DNA from: Marivivens niveibacter
GTDB taxonomy: Bacteria > Pseudomonadota > Alphaproteobacteria > Rhodobacterales > Rhodobacteraceae
NCBI RefSeq assembly: GCF_002150005.2
Contig: NZ_MSPP01000001.1
Span: forward strand, 930,001 to 994,000
Direction: 5' to 3'
Length of the DNA stretch: 64,000 nt
Part shown: piece by piece, positions 46,226 through 54,811 of the stretch
Position numbering within the stretch: the stretch's first letter is position 1
Layout: each line of letters opens with the position of its first letter
Notes under the pieces: generated by a model
The model's database searches: none
What the model was told of the DNA's origin: nothing
What the model saw: the letters and a program-made list of their open reading frames with translations, nothing else
Position numbers and translations under genes: made by a program

Positions 46226-46418
46226 GTGCGGGGCATAGGGCGGTTGCCCCATTCGCGCAAGCGTCAAATGCACAAAACAGTGATCAGCCCGCGCCAGCCG
46301 ACAAAAAACATCGTTCCAACGGTGGTATATGTCGTTTTCGCACCGCATAGGACGCATACCATCCACCGCGCGATTCCGCAGTGGTTAAGAAGGTATAAAA
46401 TTTAGCGGAGGGATCAGT

Positions 46419-47969
46419 ATGTCTGAAGTTGCAGAAACCCGTGGTCGTCGGGGGCGTGGTGGCGGTGGTGCTGCACGTCGTGCCGCACGTTCAGCCGTCA
46501 GCGTCGAGACAGCAAAATACATCGAACGCAACATCCCGAACCTAGAGGTTCTGAACGACGAAGCGCTGGATATCATCGAAAAAAATGCCGAGACCATTTT
46601 GGAAGAGGTCGGTGTTAATTTCGTCGATAATCCCGAAGCGTTAGAGCTGTGGAAAGCCGCTGGCGCAAATGTCGATGGCGAACGCGTTCGCATCCCGCGT
46701 GGTTTGGCCCGCGAATTGTGCAAAACCGCGCCGTCGAAATTCATCCAGCACGCACGCAACCCTGAACGCTCTGTCGAAATCGGCGGCAATAATCTGGTTC
46801 TCGCACCCGTTTACGGCCCTCCATTCGTGCGCGACGCCCAAGGCGGTCGCCGTTACGCGACCATGGCCGACTTCGAAAAGTTCGTGAAACTGGGCTACAT
46901 GTCCAAATGGCTGCACCATTCAGGCGGCACCGTCTGTGAACCTACCGATGTGGCCGTGAACAAACGTCACTTGGACATGCTGCTGGCGCATATGACGCTG
47001 AGCGATAAGCCGTTCATGGGATCTGTTACCGAACCCAGCCGCGCGCAAGACAGCGTTGAAATGTGTGAAATCCTGTTCGGCAAAGAATTCGTTCAGGAAA
47101 ACACCGTGATGACGTCGCTGATCAACATCAACTCTCCGTTGACGTTCGACAGCATCATGATGGGTGCGCTAGAGGTTTACGCAAAAAACAATCAGGCCTG
47201 CATCATTTCGCCGTTCATCGTTGGCGGCGCTATGGCACCTGTATCTGTTGCGGGCACATTGACCCAGGTTATGGCCGAGGTTTTGGCAGGCGTGGCGTAC
47301 AGCCAGCTTCTGCGCAAAGGCGCACCGGTGATTTTCGGTGCGTTTGTTACCTCGATCGACATGGGGTCGGGTGCGCCGACCTTTGGTACGCCAGAGGCCG
47401 CGATGATCACCTATGGCGCTGGTCAGTTGGCCCGCCGCATGAACCTGCCGTATCGTTCGGCTGGATCGTTCTGCGGATCGAAATTGCCAGACGCGCAGGC
47501 GGCCTATGAAACCGCGAACTCGCTGAACATGGGTCTGCTGGCTGGCGTGAACTTTATGCTTCATTCCTGTGGCTGGCTAGAAGGCGGTCTGGTTGCCGAT
47601 TTCGAAAAATTCGTGATGGACGCGGACCAGTTGGGCGCGCTGCATGGTTTGGCCAAAGGTATTGATATGTCCGAAAACGGTCAGGCAATGGATGCAATCC
47701 GTGAAGTCGGCCCTGGCGGTCACTATTTGGGCTGCGCACACACCCAAGCGAACTTCAAAACAGCCTTCTGGCGGTCTGACCTGCTTGACTACAAACCGTT
47801 TGAAACATGGGACGAAGAAGGCGCACGCGACACCCGCACATTAGCCGGGAACCGCGTTGAAAAGCTTTTGAACGATTACCAGCAGCCAGTTCTGGACCCA
47901 TCCATCGAATCCGCGCTGCGTGAATACGTTGCCAACAAAAAAGCGTCGATGCCTGACAGCTTTACCTAA
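46419..47969 (+). CDS. MttB-superfamily (trimethylamine/glycine-betaine methyltransferase-like) protein
   Basis: 516 residues in one uninterrupted frame with no internal amber codon, so it is a non-pyrrolysine member. The barrel fold of the MttB family is indicated by AETILEEVGVNFVDNPEAL, GPPFVRDAQGG, the MLAHMTLSDKPFMGSVTEP segment, FMLHSCGWLEGGLVADFEKF and the C-terminal GGHYLGCAHTQANF. The first 25 residues are an unusual Arg/Gly-rich leader (TRGRRGRGGGGAARRAARS). Non-Pyl relatives demethylate quaternary amines with a corrinoid protein; no corrinoid-protein gene is next to it. A GGAGGG site precedes ATG 46419. Substrate is unknown. Confidence 0.85.
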   Translation: MSEVAETRGRRGRGGGGAARRAARSAVSVETAKYIERNIPNLEVLNDEALDIIEKNAETILEEVGVNFVDNPEALELWKAAGANVDGERVRIPRGLARELCKTAPSKFIQHARNPERSVEIGGNNLVLAPVYGPPFVRDAQGGRRYATMADFEKFVKLGYMSKWLHHSGGTVCEPTDVAVNKRHLDMLLAHMTLSDKPFMGSVTEPSRAQDSVEMCEILFGKEFVQENTVMTSLININSPLTFDSIMMGALEVYAKNNQACIISPFIVGGAMAPVSVAGTLTQVMAEVLAGVAYSQLLRKGAPVIFGAFVTSIDMGSGAPTFGTPEAAMITYGAGQLARRMNLPYRSAGSFCGSKLPDAQAAYETANSLNMGLLAGVNFMLHSCGWLEGGLVADFEKFVMDADQLGALHGLAKGIDMSENGQAMDAIREVGPGGHYLGCAHTQANFKTAFWRSDLLDYKPFETWDEEGARDTRTLAGNRVEKLLNDYQQPVLDPSIESALREYVANKKASMPDSFT

Positions 47970-47976
47970 GCACACC

Positions 47977-48004
47977 GCCCCTTGGGTCAGTGAACCCGAG
48001 GGGC
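47977..48004. terminator. Convergent hairpin terminator between the MttB-like gene and the DUF6477 gene
   Basis: GCCCCTTGGGT pairs with ACCCGAGGGGC (one G-T wobble) around a 6-base loop, 8 bases after the MttB-like stop. It overlaps the stop codon of the DUF6477-type gene. T-tracts are weak. Confidence 0.55.
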
Positions 48005-48286
48005 ATTTCCCGCCCGTAGCAGTCGGGTTTCCCCCATAATAGCGATTAAAATATCAATGTGACGCGCGAATGAATATTCTGCGTGATCAGCAACGCGTTG
48101 ATCGTTTAATTCGCGTTCAATATCCATCAAACGCAGCAACGCATCGCCTTTTTTGACCGGCGCGTTGGTGGCTAATAGACGTGGCAGGTGAACGTCGCGG
48201 CGGTAGTCATCCAACCCATATCGCGCTGTGCGAACCAACAGTCCTGGACGGTTCAAGGCAGCGACCATTCCCAAAATATCAAACAT
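47987..48286 (-). CDS. DUF6477-type small protein
   Basis: 99 residues, soluble. Contains LNRPGLLVRTARYGLDDYRR near the N-terminus, DALLRLMDIERELNDQRV and ARHIDILIAIMGETRLL. This pattern fits the small Rhodobacterales family DUF6477 as I remember it. No function is known. It is convergent with the MttB-like gene and divergent from the DUF6456 gene, 226 bases away. Confidence 0.65.
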   Translation of the reverse strand: MFDILGMVAALNRPGLLVRTARYGLDDYRRDVHLPRLLATNAPVKKGDALLRLMDIERELNDQRVADHAEYSFARHIDILIAIMGETRLLRAGNAPRVH

Positions 48287-48428
48287 TGTTTTTCCCCGAG
48301 TGGCAGGTTTCGTGATTACAAAACCATCTCACAAACTTTGGGGTGTTGCGCCGCTGCGTGATGCTGCGTTCGGTCGGGTTAGGGTTATTTATCTTTTGGT
48401 TACAATGATGAACGCTGTGTTGGTTTTC

Positions 48429-48444
48429 TTAACGCTTGGGTAAC
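48429..48444 (+). promoter_or_regulatory. CtrA-like half-site pair upstream of the DUF6456 gene
   Basis: TTAA (48429-48432), 7 bases, then GTAAC (48440-48444): one mismatch to the CtrA consensus TTAA-N7-TTAA used in alphaproteobacteria. It lies 69-84 bases upstream of ATG 48513 in a 226-base divergent gap. One site only, so chance is possible. Confidence 0.25.
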
Positions 48445-48512
48445 CGGCGTTCACATAGGTTGCTAAAGTGTTAACGGAATTCGCCATGTAGCTAATGAAA
48501 CTTGGGGGCAAA

Positions 48513-49637
48513 ATGACTGCAGTGATCGAAAGACAAACGGTTGATCTGTCGTTTCCCGATTGGGTTCCAGATGCTGCGCGAAATTATCTGGTACATACCG
48601 AAATGGGTTTATCCATTCGGGCAGTGGCAAGAGCCGCAGATTGTCATGCATCGACGATCTTGCGACAGGTTCGGCGTTTTGAAAACCGGCGTGATGACCC
48701 TTTGGTGGATGATGCGTTGCGGCAGTTGTCGCGATACGTGTCCCGCCGCAGACAAGGCCCGAAAAAGGATCAGCCTGCCATGGACCAAGATAGTTCAAAA
48801 CAATCTGACAGTCAGACAACAAATTTAGACGCTGCGCGCATTGAAAAAGAAGGCATGCGTATCATGCGCCGTTTAATCGAACCGACCGCGGTGCTGGCGG
48901 TGGCGCGCGATATGGAAATGGCCGTGGTCGTGCGGGATGACGGGCAGGGCGGAACGACCCGTACTGCGGTTACGGAAAATGCGATAGCACGCGCTATGGC
49001 ATTGCGCGAATGGATTAGCTGTTCCGATCCCGAAGCGCGCATTGTTCGCTATCAAATCACATCTTTGGGTCGTGCTGCGCTCAAACAATTGATGGCGAAT
49101 GCGGAAAACAAAGCGCAAGGGTTCGCCGAAGCGCAAACAGGGTTCACCCACGCGCCGCAGAATTACACCGATATTGATTTTCCAGATGTCCCAGCGCGCG
49201 CGACCCGAAACACACTGTCTGAAAGCCCGCTTTACGGGTTAGCCCGCCGTCGCGATAAAGATGGACAGCCATTTTTGTCCCGCGATTTGGTATCGGTTGG
49301 TGAACGTCTGCGCGAAGATTTCGAATTGGCCAACATTGGCCGCGAAGACAAGGTAGATTGGGAACGCTACATCATCATGCCAGCGCGTATTCGTGCCAAT
49401 AAGGAACAAGAGATTTCGCAAAGCGCCCAAGAAAGGGTTGCGGCTGCCTTGTCTGATTTAGGTCCCGGTTTGGGGGATGTCGCCCTGCGGTGCTGTTGTT
49501 ACCTAGAGGGGTTGGAAACCACCGAAAAGGATCTGAATTGGGCCGCGCGGTCTGGCAAAATCGTCTTACGGATCGCGCTACAGCGATTGAAACGCCACTA
49601 TGACGAACAGGGCCAATTTGCACCCAAGATCGGATAA
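48513..49637 (+). CDS. DUF6456 domain protein with helix-turn-helix
   Basis: 374 residues from ATG 48513 (GGGGG site 7 bases upstream; the start 6 codons earlier is less likely). An N-terminal helix-turn-helix (about 25-60: MGLSIRAVARAADCHASTIL, RQVRRFENRRDD) is followed by a basic linker, a variable middle and the DUF6456 region with ESPLYGLARRRDKDGQPFL, VGERLREDFELANIG and CCCYLEGLETTEKDLNW (about 225-345). The C-terminal SGKIVLRIALQRLKRHY is typical. Known only as an alphaproteobacterial family; DNA binding is inferred from the HTH. A palindromic terminator follows. Confidence 0.75.
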   Translation: MTAVIERQTVDLSFPDWVPDAARNYLVHTEMGLSIRAVARAADCHASTILRQVRRFENRRDDPLVDDALRQLSRYVSRRRQGPKKDQPAMDQDSSKQSDSQTTNLDAARIEKEGMRIMRRLIEPTAVLAVARDMEMAVVVRDDGQGGTTRTAVTENAIARAMALREWISCSDPEARIVRYQITSLGRAALKQLMANAENKAQGFAEAQTGFTHAPQNYTDIDFPDVPARATRNTLSESPLYGLARRRDKDGQPFLSRDLVSVGERLREDFELANIGREDKVDWERYIIMPARIRANKEQEISQSAQERVAAALSDLGPGLGDVALRCCCYLEGLETTEKDLNWAARSGKIVLRIALQRLKRHYDEQGQFAPKIG

Positions 49638-49643
49638 AACGAA

Positions 49644-49671
49644 AAAGGCCCGCCAATATTGGCGGGCCTTT
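49644..49671. terminator. Bidirectional terminator between the DUF6456 gene and the peroxiredoxin gene
   Basis: A perfect 28-base palindrome with 14-base arms, AAAGGCCCGCCAAT then its complement, flanked by A-run on the left and T-run on the right. Lies between two convergent stops (49637 and 49689). Confidence 0.9.
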
Positions 49672-49688
49672 GACATTATGGTCGAACC

Positions 49689-50237
49689 TTACGCTGCCGA
49701 AGTGGCTTTGTTTTCGGTCAGCCATTCTTTGACGGTTTCTGGCGACGATACACCATATGGGTCTTCGCCGTGGTTGTCGCACAGGCCTGGCTCTTCAAAC
49801 CATGCTTCGACAACGCCGTCGTTTACGACTGCCGCGTAACGCCACGAACGCAGACCAAAGCCCAAGTTGTCTTTGCGAACCAGCATACCAACACGGCGGG
49901 TGAATTCGCCCGAACCGTCAGGGATGACTTTGACGTTTTTCAGGCCCTGATCCAGCGCCCATTTGTTCATGACAAAGCTGTCGTTGACCGACATGCAGTA
50001 GATTTCGTCGATGCCCAGATCTGCGAAATCAGAGTGGCCATTTTCAAAACCAGGCAGCTGATATGTCGAACAGGTCGGAGTGAAAGCGCCAGGCAGCGAG
50101 AATAGGATGACACGCTTGCCTTTGAAATAATCAGCCGTTGTCTTGTCTTCCCAACGGAATGGGTTTGGGCCTTCGATGGATTCATCACGTACGCGGGTGT
50201 GGAACGTCACTTCGGGAAGTTTGTAGCCTACTTGCAT
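49689..50237 (-). CDS. Peroxiredoxin (Prx5/redoxin type)
   Basis: 182 residues. Reduces hydrogen peroxide or organic hydroperoxides with a peroxidatic Cys56 in GAFTPTCSTYQLPGF, the Prx5-type active site. The PNPFRWEDKTTADYFKGKR segment precedes the core, and the C-terminal EEPGLCDNHGEDPYGVSSPE contains a second Cys that may be the resolving one. Similar proteins use glutathione or glutaredoxin as reductant. Single-gene unit with a 193-base upstream gap. Confidence 0.92.
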   Translation of the reverse strand: MQVGYKLPEVTFHTRVRDESIEGPNPFRWEDKTTADYFKGKRVILFSLPGAFTPTCSTYQLPGFENGHSDFADLGIDEIYCMSVNDSFVMNKWALDQGLKNVKVIPDGSGEFTRRVGMLVRKDNLGFGLRSWRYAAVVNDGVVEAWFEEPGLCDNHGEDPYGVSSPETVKEWLTENKATSAA

Positions 50238-50370
50238 AAGAAAAACTCGCTCTGCTTATAGTGTGAAGGGCCATTCGGAGCGGCCCAATAGGATGGGATC
50301 GAAACGCTAGTTTAGAACCATTCGATTCTTTGCGGTTTTACCTGATCCGGAAATTGGGAAAAAGTAAGTT

Positions 50371-50400
50371 TGCTGCGTTGCGGCTAATTGCAACGCAGCA
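50371..50400 (-). terminator. Terminator-like hairpin after the MHYT gene
   Basis: TGCTGCGTTGC (50371-50381) and GCAACGCAGCA (50390-50400) form a perfect 11-bp stem with an 8-base loop, 31 bases after the MHYT stop on the minus strand; a TTACTTTTT tail follows about 10 bases later, so termination is plausible but not ideal. Confidence 0.6.
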
Positions 50401-50430
50401 TTTCGTTCAGTGCATAGAAATGCGGCTGAA

Positions 50431-51237
50431 TTAAGCGGTTTTTGTCGCGCGTGCTTTGGGCGATATTTCAGCGACAACGACGACCATCAACCCCAGCAGG
50501 ATGGAAACGATCGGCATTCCCAGCGACAAAACGATAGATGAATCGTCGGATAGCTGAACCCAATCGGCACATGTTTCATCCGCATAGTACAACGTCGCTT
50601 TCATCGCGATGAAATGCATGGATGCAATTGCACCGCCCATCAAAACCGCACCTAAAAAGATAGGTAACATTCCGCTTTGTTTGCCCAAAACGGCGTCAAT
50701 AATCTGGCGCGATGACAGGGCGATGGTTGCCAAAATGACGACGATCAGCACTGAAAGTAAAACGATCTCGACGCGGAAATACATGTACGCATTCGTCAAC
50801 ATCCCAGCCATGCCCACGTAATGCATGACGCCGATACCGGCGCCGAACAAAACACCACCAGACAAAGTCGTGATAACGCTTTGGTTCTTGCTTGATATGA
50901 TACCAATCGCCAGACGGCTGGCTAAAATAACCGGCGCAAGAGACAACAGCGTAACCCATGGATTGTAGTAAATGGGTTCAGGCAATTTGAATGCATTCAT
51001 ACCGACGAAATGCATGGACCATGCGCCAACTCCCAATGCGACAGCGCCAGTCCAAAGCCACTTTGAACGTTCATCAAAACGTTCGGATTTCCTCAGCTTG
51101 TAAGCGATTTCCAAGGCCACATAGGACCCAACTATCGACAACATCAAAGACAGCGGAACCAGATTTAAATTGTATTGCCCCTCCATCGTAGATGACAGGG
51201 TCTGACCGGGCAGTAGAATGCGAATGTGCTCAAGCAT
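50431..51237 (-). CDS. Stand-alone MHYT-domain membrane protein
   Basis: 268 residues, about seven transmembrane helices, no soluble output domain. The three MHYT motifs are MHFVGM (75-80), MHYVGM (138-143) and MHFIAM (207-212), each near a membrane-periplasm boundary; the motif residues are predicted metal (copper) ligands, with possible O2, CO or NO sensing. MHYT domains are normally fused to GGDEF, kinase or other output domains; here the protein stops after the last helix with a short basic tail (KARATKTA). The start overlaps the chemoreceptor gene by 8 bases, so it is coupled to it. A split sensor is an inference. Confidence 0.88.
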   Translation of the reverse strand: MLEHIRILLPGQTLSSTMEGQYNLNLVPLSLMLSIVGSYVALEIAYKLRKSERFDERSKWLWTGAVALGVGAWSMHFVGMNAFKLPEPIYYNPWVTLLSLAPVILASRLAIGIISSKNQSVITTLSGGVLFGAGIGVMHYVGMAGMLTNAYMYFRVEIVLLSVLIVVILATIALSSRQIIDAVLGKQSGMLPIFLGAVLMGGAIASMHFIAMKATLYYADETCADWVQLSDDSSIVLSLGMPIVSILLGLMVVVVAEISPKARATKTA

Positions 51238-52417
51238 AGCGAGCGCCTTTCGTGTCGTTTGCGGAGGATTTGAATTGCTCTAGGCGCGAACGGACATCTT
51301 GGCTTTGTTCTTTCAATCGGTTGGCTGCCTTGCTGATTTGGTCTGTACGTTCCAGATCGTTCATTGCCGTTCCAGAAATCAGGTTGGACGTATCGTTTGC
51401 CACGTCCACAGCGCTTTTCTGTTCATTGATAACCGAGTCGATCCGTTTGATGTCGCGGTCAGCTGCCGCAACATGTTCGACGATCTTGCCAAAGGCATCG
51501 CGTGTAGTTGTTGCGGCGGTGCGGCCCAATTCTGCACGATCCAATGATTGTGCAATCAAATCGGCGCTTCGGCTTGCTGCATCAGCAGAACGGCGCGCCA
51601 AATCACCGACCTCATTGGCAACGACAGCGAAACCTTTTCCGTGAACGCCGGCGCGCGCTGCTTCGACATTGGCATTCAAGGCAAGGATTTTGGTTTGGAA
51701 CGCGATATCGTTAATCACTTCCATAATCTTTGCCAAATCTTGGGCGGTTTCGGAAATTTCCGACATGGCGGTGACCATCATGTCGACCTCTTTTTCGCCG
51801 TCTATTGCGGATTGCCGCGCTTGCTTAACGGATGCGCCCACCATCTGCGCCGCATCAACAGCGGCTGCCGCTTGGCTAGCGGTTTCCGTCAACATGGCAG
51901 ATAGCTGATCGACTGACGATGATCGTGTGTGTGAATCTCGTGCCAATTCCACAGATGCATCCGCCAAAGAATTGGACATCACTTCCATCTGTTTTGCGCC
52001 ATGAGCCGTGCTGGTTACAAAATCTTCGAACACAGTCAGCATTTGGTTAGATGCCGAGGCGGATTTCCCGACTTCGCATTCACCATTCACGGGCACGCGG
52101 TATGACAGATCTTTGTCCTGAGCGACTTTGGACAGTTGTTGATACAGGGTTGTTAGGGGGCCCACCATTTTTCGTATGATCAGTGTGGTTGCGAACAAAA
52201 CGGCCAAGGACGTAAATTGCGCGATCGATGCAAAATTAGCGATCGCATCGTGGCGGATCTGCGTGGCCACTTCTGCGTTGATCGCGCCCGAGGCCACAAG
52301 CGTATCGACCCAACCTTTGACGGCGGCATAATTTAAAACGGCGGTAACCGTTGCGCTCGTGATCGTGAGGCAAAACAAAAGGATGGGCAATTTCAGCGCA
52401 ATGCGGGCGTTTTTCAT
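51230..52417 (-). CDS. Methyl-accepting chemotaxis protein with minimal periplasmic domain
   Basis: 395 residues. Two transmembrane helices (about 9-31 and 63-82) enclose only about 30 periplasmic residues, too few for a normal ligand-binding domain. A HAMP domain follows (about 83-136), then a cytoplasmic methyl-accepting domain whose hairpin tip is intact ([19 protein letters not shown], 239-257). No C-terminal CheR-docking pentapeptide is seen. The 3' end overlaps the MHYT gene by 8 bases. Flagellar or che genes are absent in this window. Presumably it signals to CheA encoded elsewhere. Confidence 0.92.
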   Translation of the reverse strand: MKNARIALKLPILLFCLTITSATVTAVLNYAAVKGWVDTLVASGAINAEVATQIRHDAIANFASIAQFTSLAVLFATTLIIRKMVGPLTTLYQQLSKVAQDKDLSYRVPVNGECEVGKSASASNQMLTVFEDFVTSTAHGAKQMEVMSNSLADASVELARDSHTRSSSVDQLSAMLTETASQAAAAVDAAQMVGASVKQARQSAIDGEKEVDMMVTAMSEISETAQDLAKIMEVINDIAFQTKILALNANVEAARAGVHGKGFAVVANEVGDLARRSADAASRSADLIAQSLDRAELGRTAATTTRDAFGKIVEHVAAADRDIKRIDSVINEQKSAVDVANDTSNLISGTAMNDLERTDQISKAANRLKEQSQDVRSRLEQFKSSANDTKGARYA

Positions 52418-52582
52418 AGCTTCCTGCTCAAATCGGATATCACGTGCAGGAACGGTTCAATTTTGGAGTTTGTTAGAAAATATCTGAAATTTGCTGTCGC
52501 GCGTGGTGCATAACTGCCATTCGTTGCTATCTGAGGTAAAACGGCGTAGATTTCCGCCGAAATTGCGCCGGAGGAGCCATAC

Positions 52583-53536
52583 ATGCGCGACCTAAAGATA
52601 CCTCAGCAACGCCATCCGGAAAAGGCACACCGCCCGGATAACGCGCAGCCAAAAAAACCTGACTGGATCCGCGTCAAGGCCCCAACCTCTGCTGGTTACA
52701 AAGAAACACGCGATATTATGCGTGAAAATAAACTGGTGACCGTCTGCGAAGAGGCTGGATGCCCGAACGTCGGCGAATGCTGGAGCCAAGGCCACGCCAC
52801 CATGATGATCATGGGGGAGGTATGTACGCGCGCCTGTTCGTTCTGCAACATCGCGACCGGCAAACCGCCAGAGGCACTGGATGTGTTTGAACCTGGCCGC
52901 GTTGCGGATGCCGTTCAAAAACTGGGGCTCAATCACGTTGTCATCACGTCCGTTGACCGCGATGATATCGAAGACGGCGGCGCTGAACATTTCGCCCAAA
53001 CTATCCGGGCTGTTCGCCATCGCTCTCCAAACACAACGATTGAAATCCTTACGCCCGATTTCCTTAAATGCGATCCAAGTGTTCTGGAAACGGTCGTTGC
53101 GGCGAAACCGGATGTGTTTAACCACAACCTAGAAACCGTTCCTGGCCTTTATCCAGAGGTCCGCGCAGGGGCCCGTTACTTCCATTCGCTTCGCTTGCTT
53201 CAGCGGGTCAAAGAAATCGACCCTTCGATGTTCACCAAATCGGGCATAATGGTCGGTCTGGGCGAAGATCGTCAGGCCGTGTTGCAGGTTATGGACGATA
53301 TGCGGGCTGCCGACATCGATTTCCTGACCATTGGCCAGTATCTACAGCCAACGCCGAAACACCACGCGGTTGACCGTTTTGTCACGCCCGAGGAATTCGC
53401 CTCCTATGAAAAAGCGGCCTATGGCAAAGGCTTCCTAATGGTTTCTGCCACACCTTTGACACGGTCGTCCTATCACGCCGGTGATGATTTCGCGCGCCTG
53501 CGCGACGCCCGTAATAAAAAACTGGGATTGGCTTAA
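52583..53536 (+). CDS. lipA: Lipoyl synthase
   Basis: Radical-SAM enzyme that inserts two sulfur atoms into octanoyl groups on lipoyl domains. The auxiliary cluster cysteines ([13 protein letters not shown]) and the radical-SAM triad (CTRACSFC) are present, as are [10 protein letters not shown]-type [13 protein letters not shown] and the C-terminal Ser-rich [14 protein letters not shown]. 317 residues. A GGAGGA site 7 bases before ATG 52583 supports the start. Monocistronic, followed by a GC-rich palindromic segment. Confidence 0.97.
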   Translation: MRDLKIPQQRHPEKAHRPDNAQPKKPDWIRVKAPTSAGYKETRDIMRENKLVTVCEEAGCPNVGECWSQGHATMMIMGEVCTRACSFCNIATGKPPEALDVFEPGRVADAVQKLGLNHVVITSVDRDDIEDGGAEHFAQTIRAVRHRSPNTTIEILTPDFLKCDPSVLETVVAAKPDVFNHNLETVPGLYPEVRAGARYFHSLRLLQRVKEIDPSMFTKSGIMVGLGEDRQAVLQVMDDMRAADIDFLTIGQYLQPTPKHHAVDRFVTPEEFASYEKAAYGKGFLMVSATPLTRSSYHAGDDFARLRDARNKKLGLA

Positions 53537-53619
53537 CGCCAGACCGCCGCGCCGACAGGCGCGGCCACCCCCAACCCGTGACAAGGGCGCAGCCCGACGG
53601 AACGGGGCGGGAGCCTCCC
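53537..53619. repeat. GC-rich palindromic segment between lipA and hpt
   Basis: About 83 bases of which roughly three quarters are G or C, well above the surrounding genes. It contains a perfect hairpin GCCGCGCC-GACA-GGCGCGGC (53546-53565), GGGCGCAGCCC (53585-53595) and GGGAGCCTCCC (53609-53619). No T-tract follows the hairpins, so they are not typical terminators. It sits between two convergent genes and looks like an interspersed palindromic (REP/BIME-like) unit. No second copy exists in the window, so repeat status is unproven. Confidence 0.45.
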
Positions 53620-54162
53620 TTAATCTTGGATGAACTTTACAGCCCCGATAAAGGGCAGGTTGCGATTGCGCTGCGCAAAATCGATACCGTAGCCAACGAC
53701 GAATTCGTCTGGGATTTCAAAACCGATCCAATCCGCTTGAAACGGAACTTCGCGGCGGATCGGTTTATCCAGCAGGGCGATCGTTTTCAGGCGGGCAGGG
53801 CTGCGCGTTTTTAAATAGTCGGTCACCCGAGACAGGGTGTAGCCGCTGTCGACAATATCTTCGACAATCAGGACATCGCGCCCTTCGATTTGGCCGCGCA
53901 GGTCTTTTAGGATACGGACCTCGCGGGTGGTTTCCATTCCATCGCCGTAGGATGAGGCTTCTAGAAAGTCGACCTCGATCGGCAAATCGATTTCCCGCAC
54001 CAAATCTGCAATGAACACAAACGACCCACGCAGCAAACCCACTACAACCAATTTGTCGGTATCTGAAAATTCAGCTTCGATTTCTTTAGCCAAATCTTCG
54101 ATGCGTGCAGCAATCGCTTTGGCAGAGATCAGAACATCAATGACATAAGGTCTGTCTGGCAT
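53620..54162 (-). CDS. hpt: Hypoxanthine (guanine) phosphoribosyltransferase
   Basis: Purine salvage: forms IMP or GMP from hypoxanthine or guanine and PRPP. The PRPP loop is [14 protein letters not shown] (about 97-110), with the active-site lid [18 protein letters not shown] and [15 protein letters not shown] before it. 180 residues from ATG 54162, which has an AAGGAG site; the longer open frame upstream is not conserved. Monocistronic. It runs towards lipA, tail to tail. Confidence 0.94.
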   Translation of the reverse strand: MPDRPYVIDVLISAKAIAARIEDLAKEIEAEFSDTDKLVVVGLLRGSFVFIADLVREIDLPIEVDFLEASSYGDGMETTREVRILKDLRGQIEGRDVLIVEDIVDSGYTLSRVTDYLKTRSPARLKTIALLDKPIRREVPFQADWIGFEIPDEFVVGYGIDFAQRNRNLPFIGAVKFIQD

Positions 54163-54315
54163 GGATGGCTCCTTCGTTGCTGCGCTAGATTGGGCTGGCC
54201 GGTTCAATTTTGTCAAAGGTAATTGGTCAATTGCACCAAATCGCCGTATTGCGGCCCCTTGCGTCCATAGTGTCAGCACGTAAATAAAGCAGCGCAAACG
54301 ACAAAAGAGCTACCC

Positions 54316-54759
54316 ATGCCTCAACACGCTGAGACGAAATTTTTACCATATACCCCTGAACAAATGTACGATTTGGTCGGGGATGTTGCGAACTATCCCA
54401 AATTCCTTCCTTGGACGGCGGGCGCGCGCATCCGATCAGTCACCGACCGCGGTGATCACAGCGAAATGTTTGCTGATCTAGTGGTGTCGTTCAAAGTCTT
54501 CCGCGAAAGTTTTGGCAGCCGTGTTTTGCTATGGCCGGACTGCAAAAAAATCGAAACGGCCTACATTGATGGGCCGTTCAAATATCTGAACTCGGTCTGG
54601 AAATTCGATCAGGCCGAAGGCGGCTGCCAAGTGTCGTTTAGTGTGGATTTTGAATTCAAATCCAAACTGCTTCAGGGCGCGGCTGGAATGTTCTTTAACG
54701 AAGCTATGTCGCGGATCGTGGTGGCCTTCGAAAATCGCGCCAAAGAACTCTACGGTTAA
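54316..54759 (+). CDS. RatA/COQ10-type START-domain protein
   Basis: 147 residues of the polyketide-cyclase/START superfamily, related to mitochondrial COQ10 and E. coli RatA. Typical sequence: FLPYTPEQMYDLVGDVANYP near the N-terminus, FLPWTAGARI, and a central YIDGPFKYLNSVWKFD. COQ10 relatives bind ubiquinone and help its delivery; the toxin (RatA) annotation given to some relatives is not well supported in this context. Divergent from hpt, and convergent with amtB across a terminator. Close to lipA as often found in alphaproteobacteria. Confidence 0.87.
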   Translation: MPQHAETKFLPYTPEQMYDLVGDVANYPKFLPWTAGARIRSVTDRGDHSEMFADLVVSFKVFRESFGSRVLLWPDCKKIETAYIDGPFKYLNSVWKFDQAEGGCQVSFSVDFEFKSKLLQGAAGMFFNEAMSRIVVAFENRAKELYG

Positions 54760-54763
54760 ACGA

Positions 54764-54794
54764 AAAACGGCCCCGCAAATTGCGAGGCCGTTTT
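54764..54794. terminator. Bidirectional terminator between the RatA/COQ10-like gene and amtB
   Basis: AAAACGGCC (54764-54772) and GGCCGTTTT (54786-54794) pair, with a further CGCAA/TTGCG inner stem. A-run and T-run flank it on both sides. It is located between two convergent stops. Confidence 0.85.
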
Positions 54795-54811
54795 CAATTT
54801 CTATCACTCGA

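Noticed and set aside
46226-46366. N-terminal extension of guaA by 47 codons
   Set aside because: No similarity to GMP synthase, and it covers the divergent promoter region; the standard start [13 protein letters not shown] is at 46225.
46419-47969. Possible pyrrolysine-containing MttB
   Set aside because: The frame has no internal TAG, so no pyrrolysine is encoded.
53578-53814. 78-codon plus-strand frame over the lipA-hpt junction
   Set aside because: Mostly antisense to the conserved hpt coding region; no ribosome-binding site.
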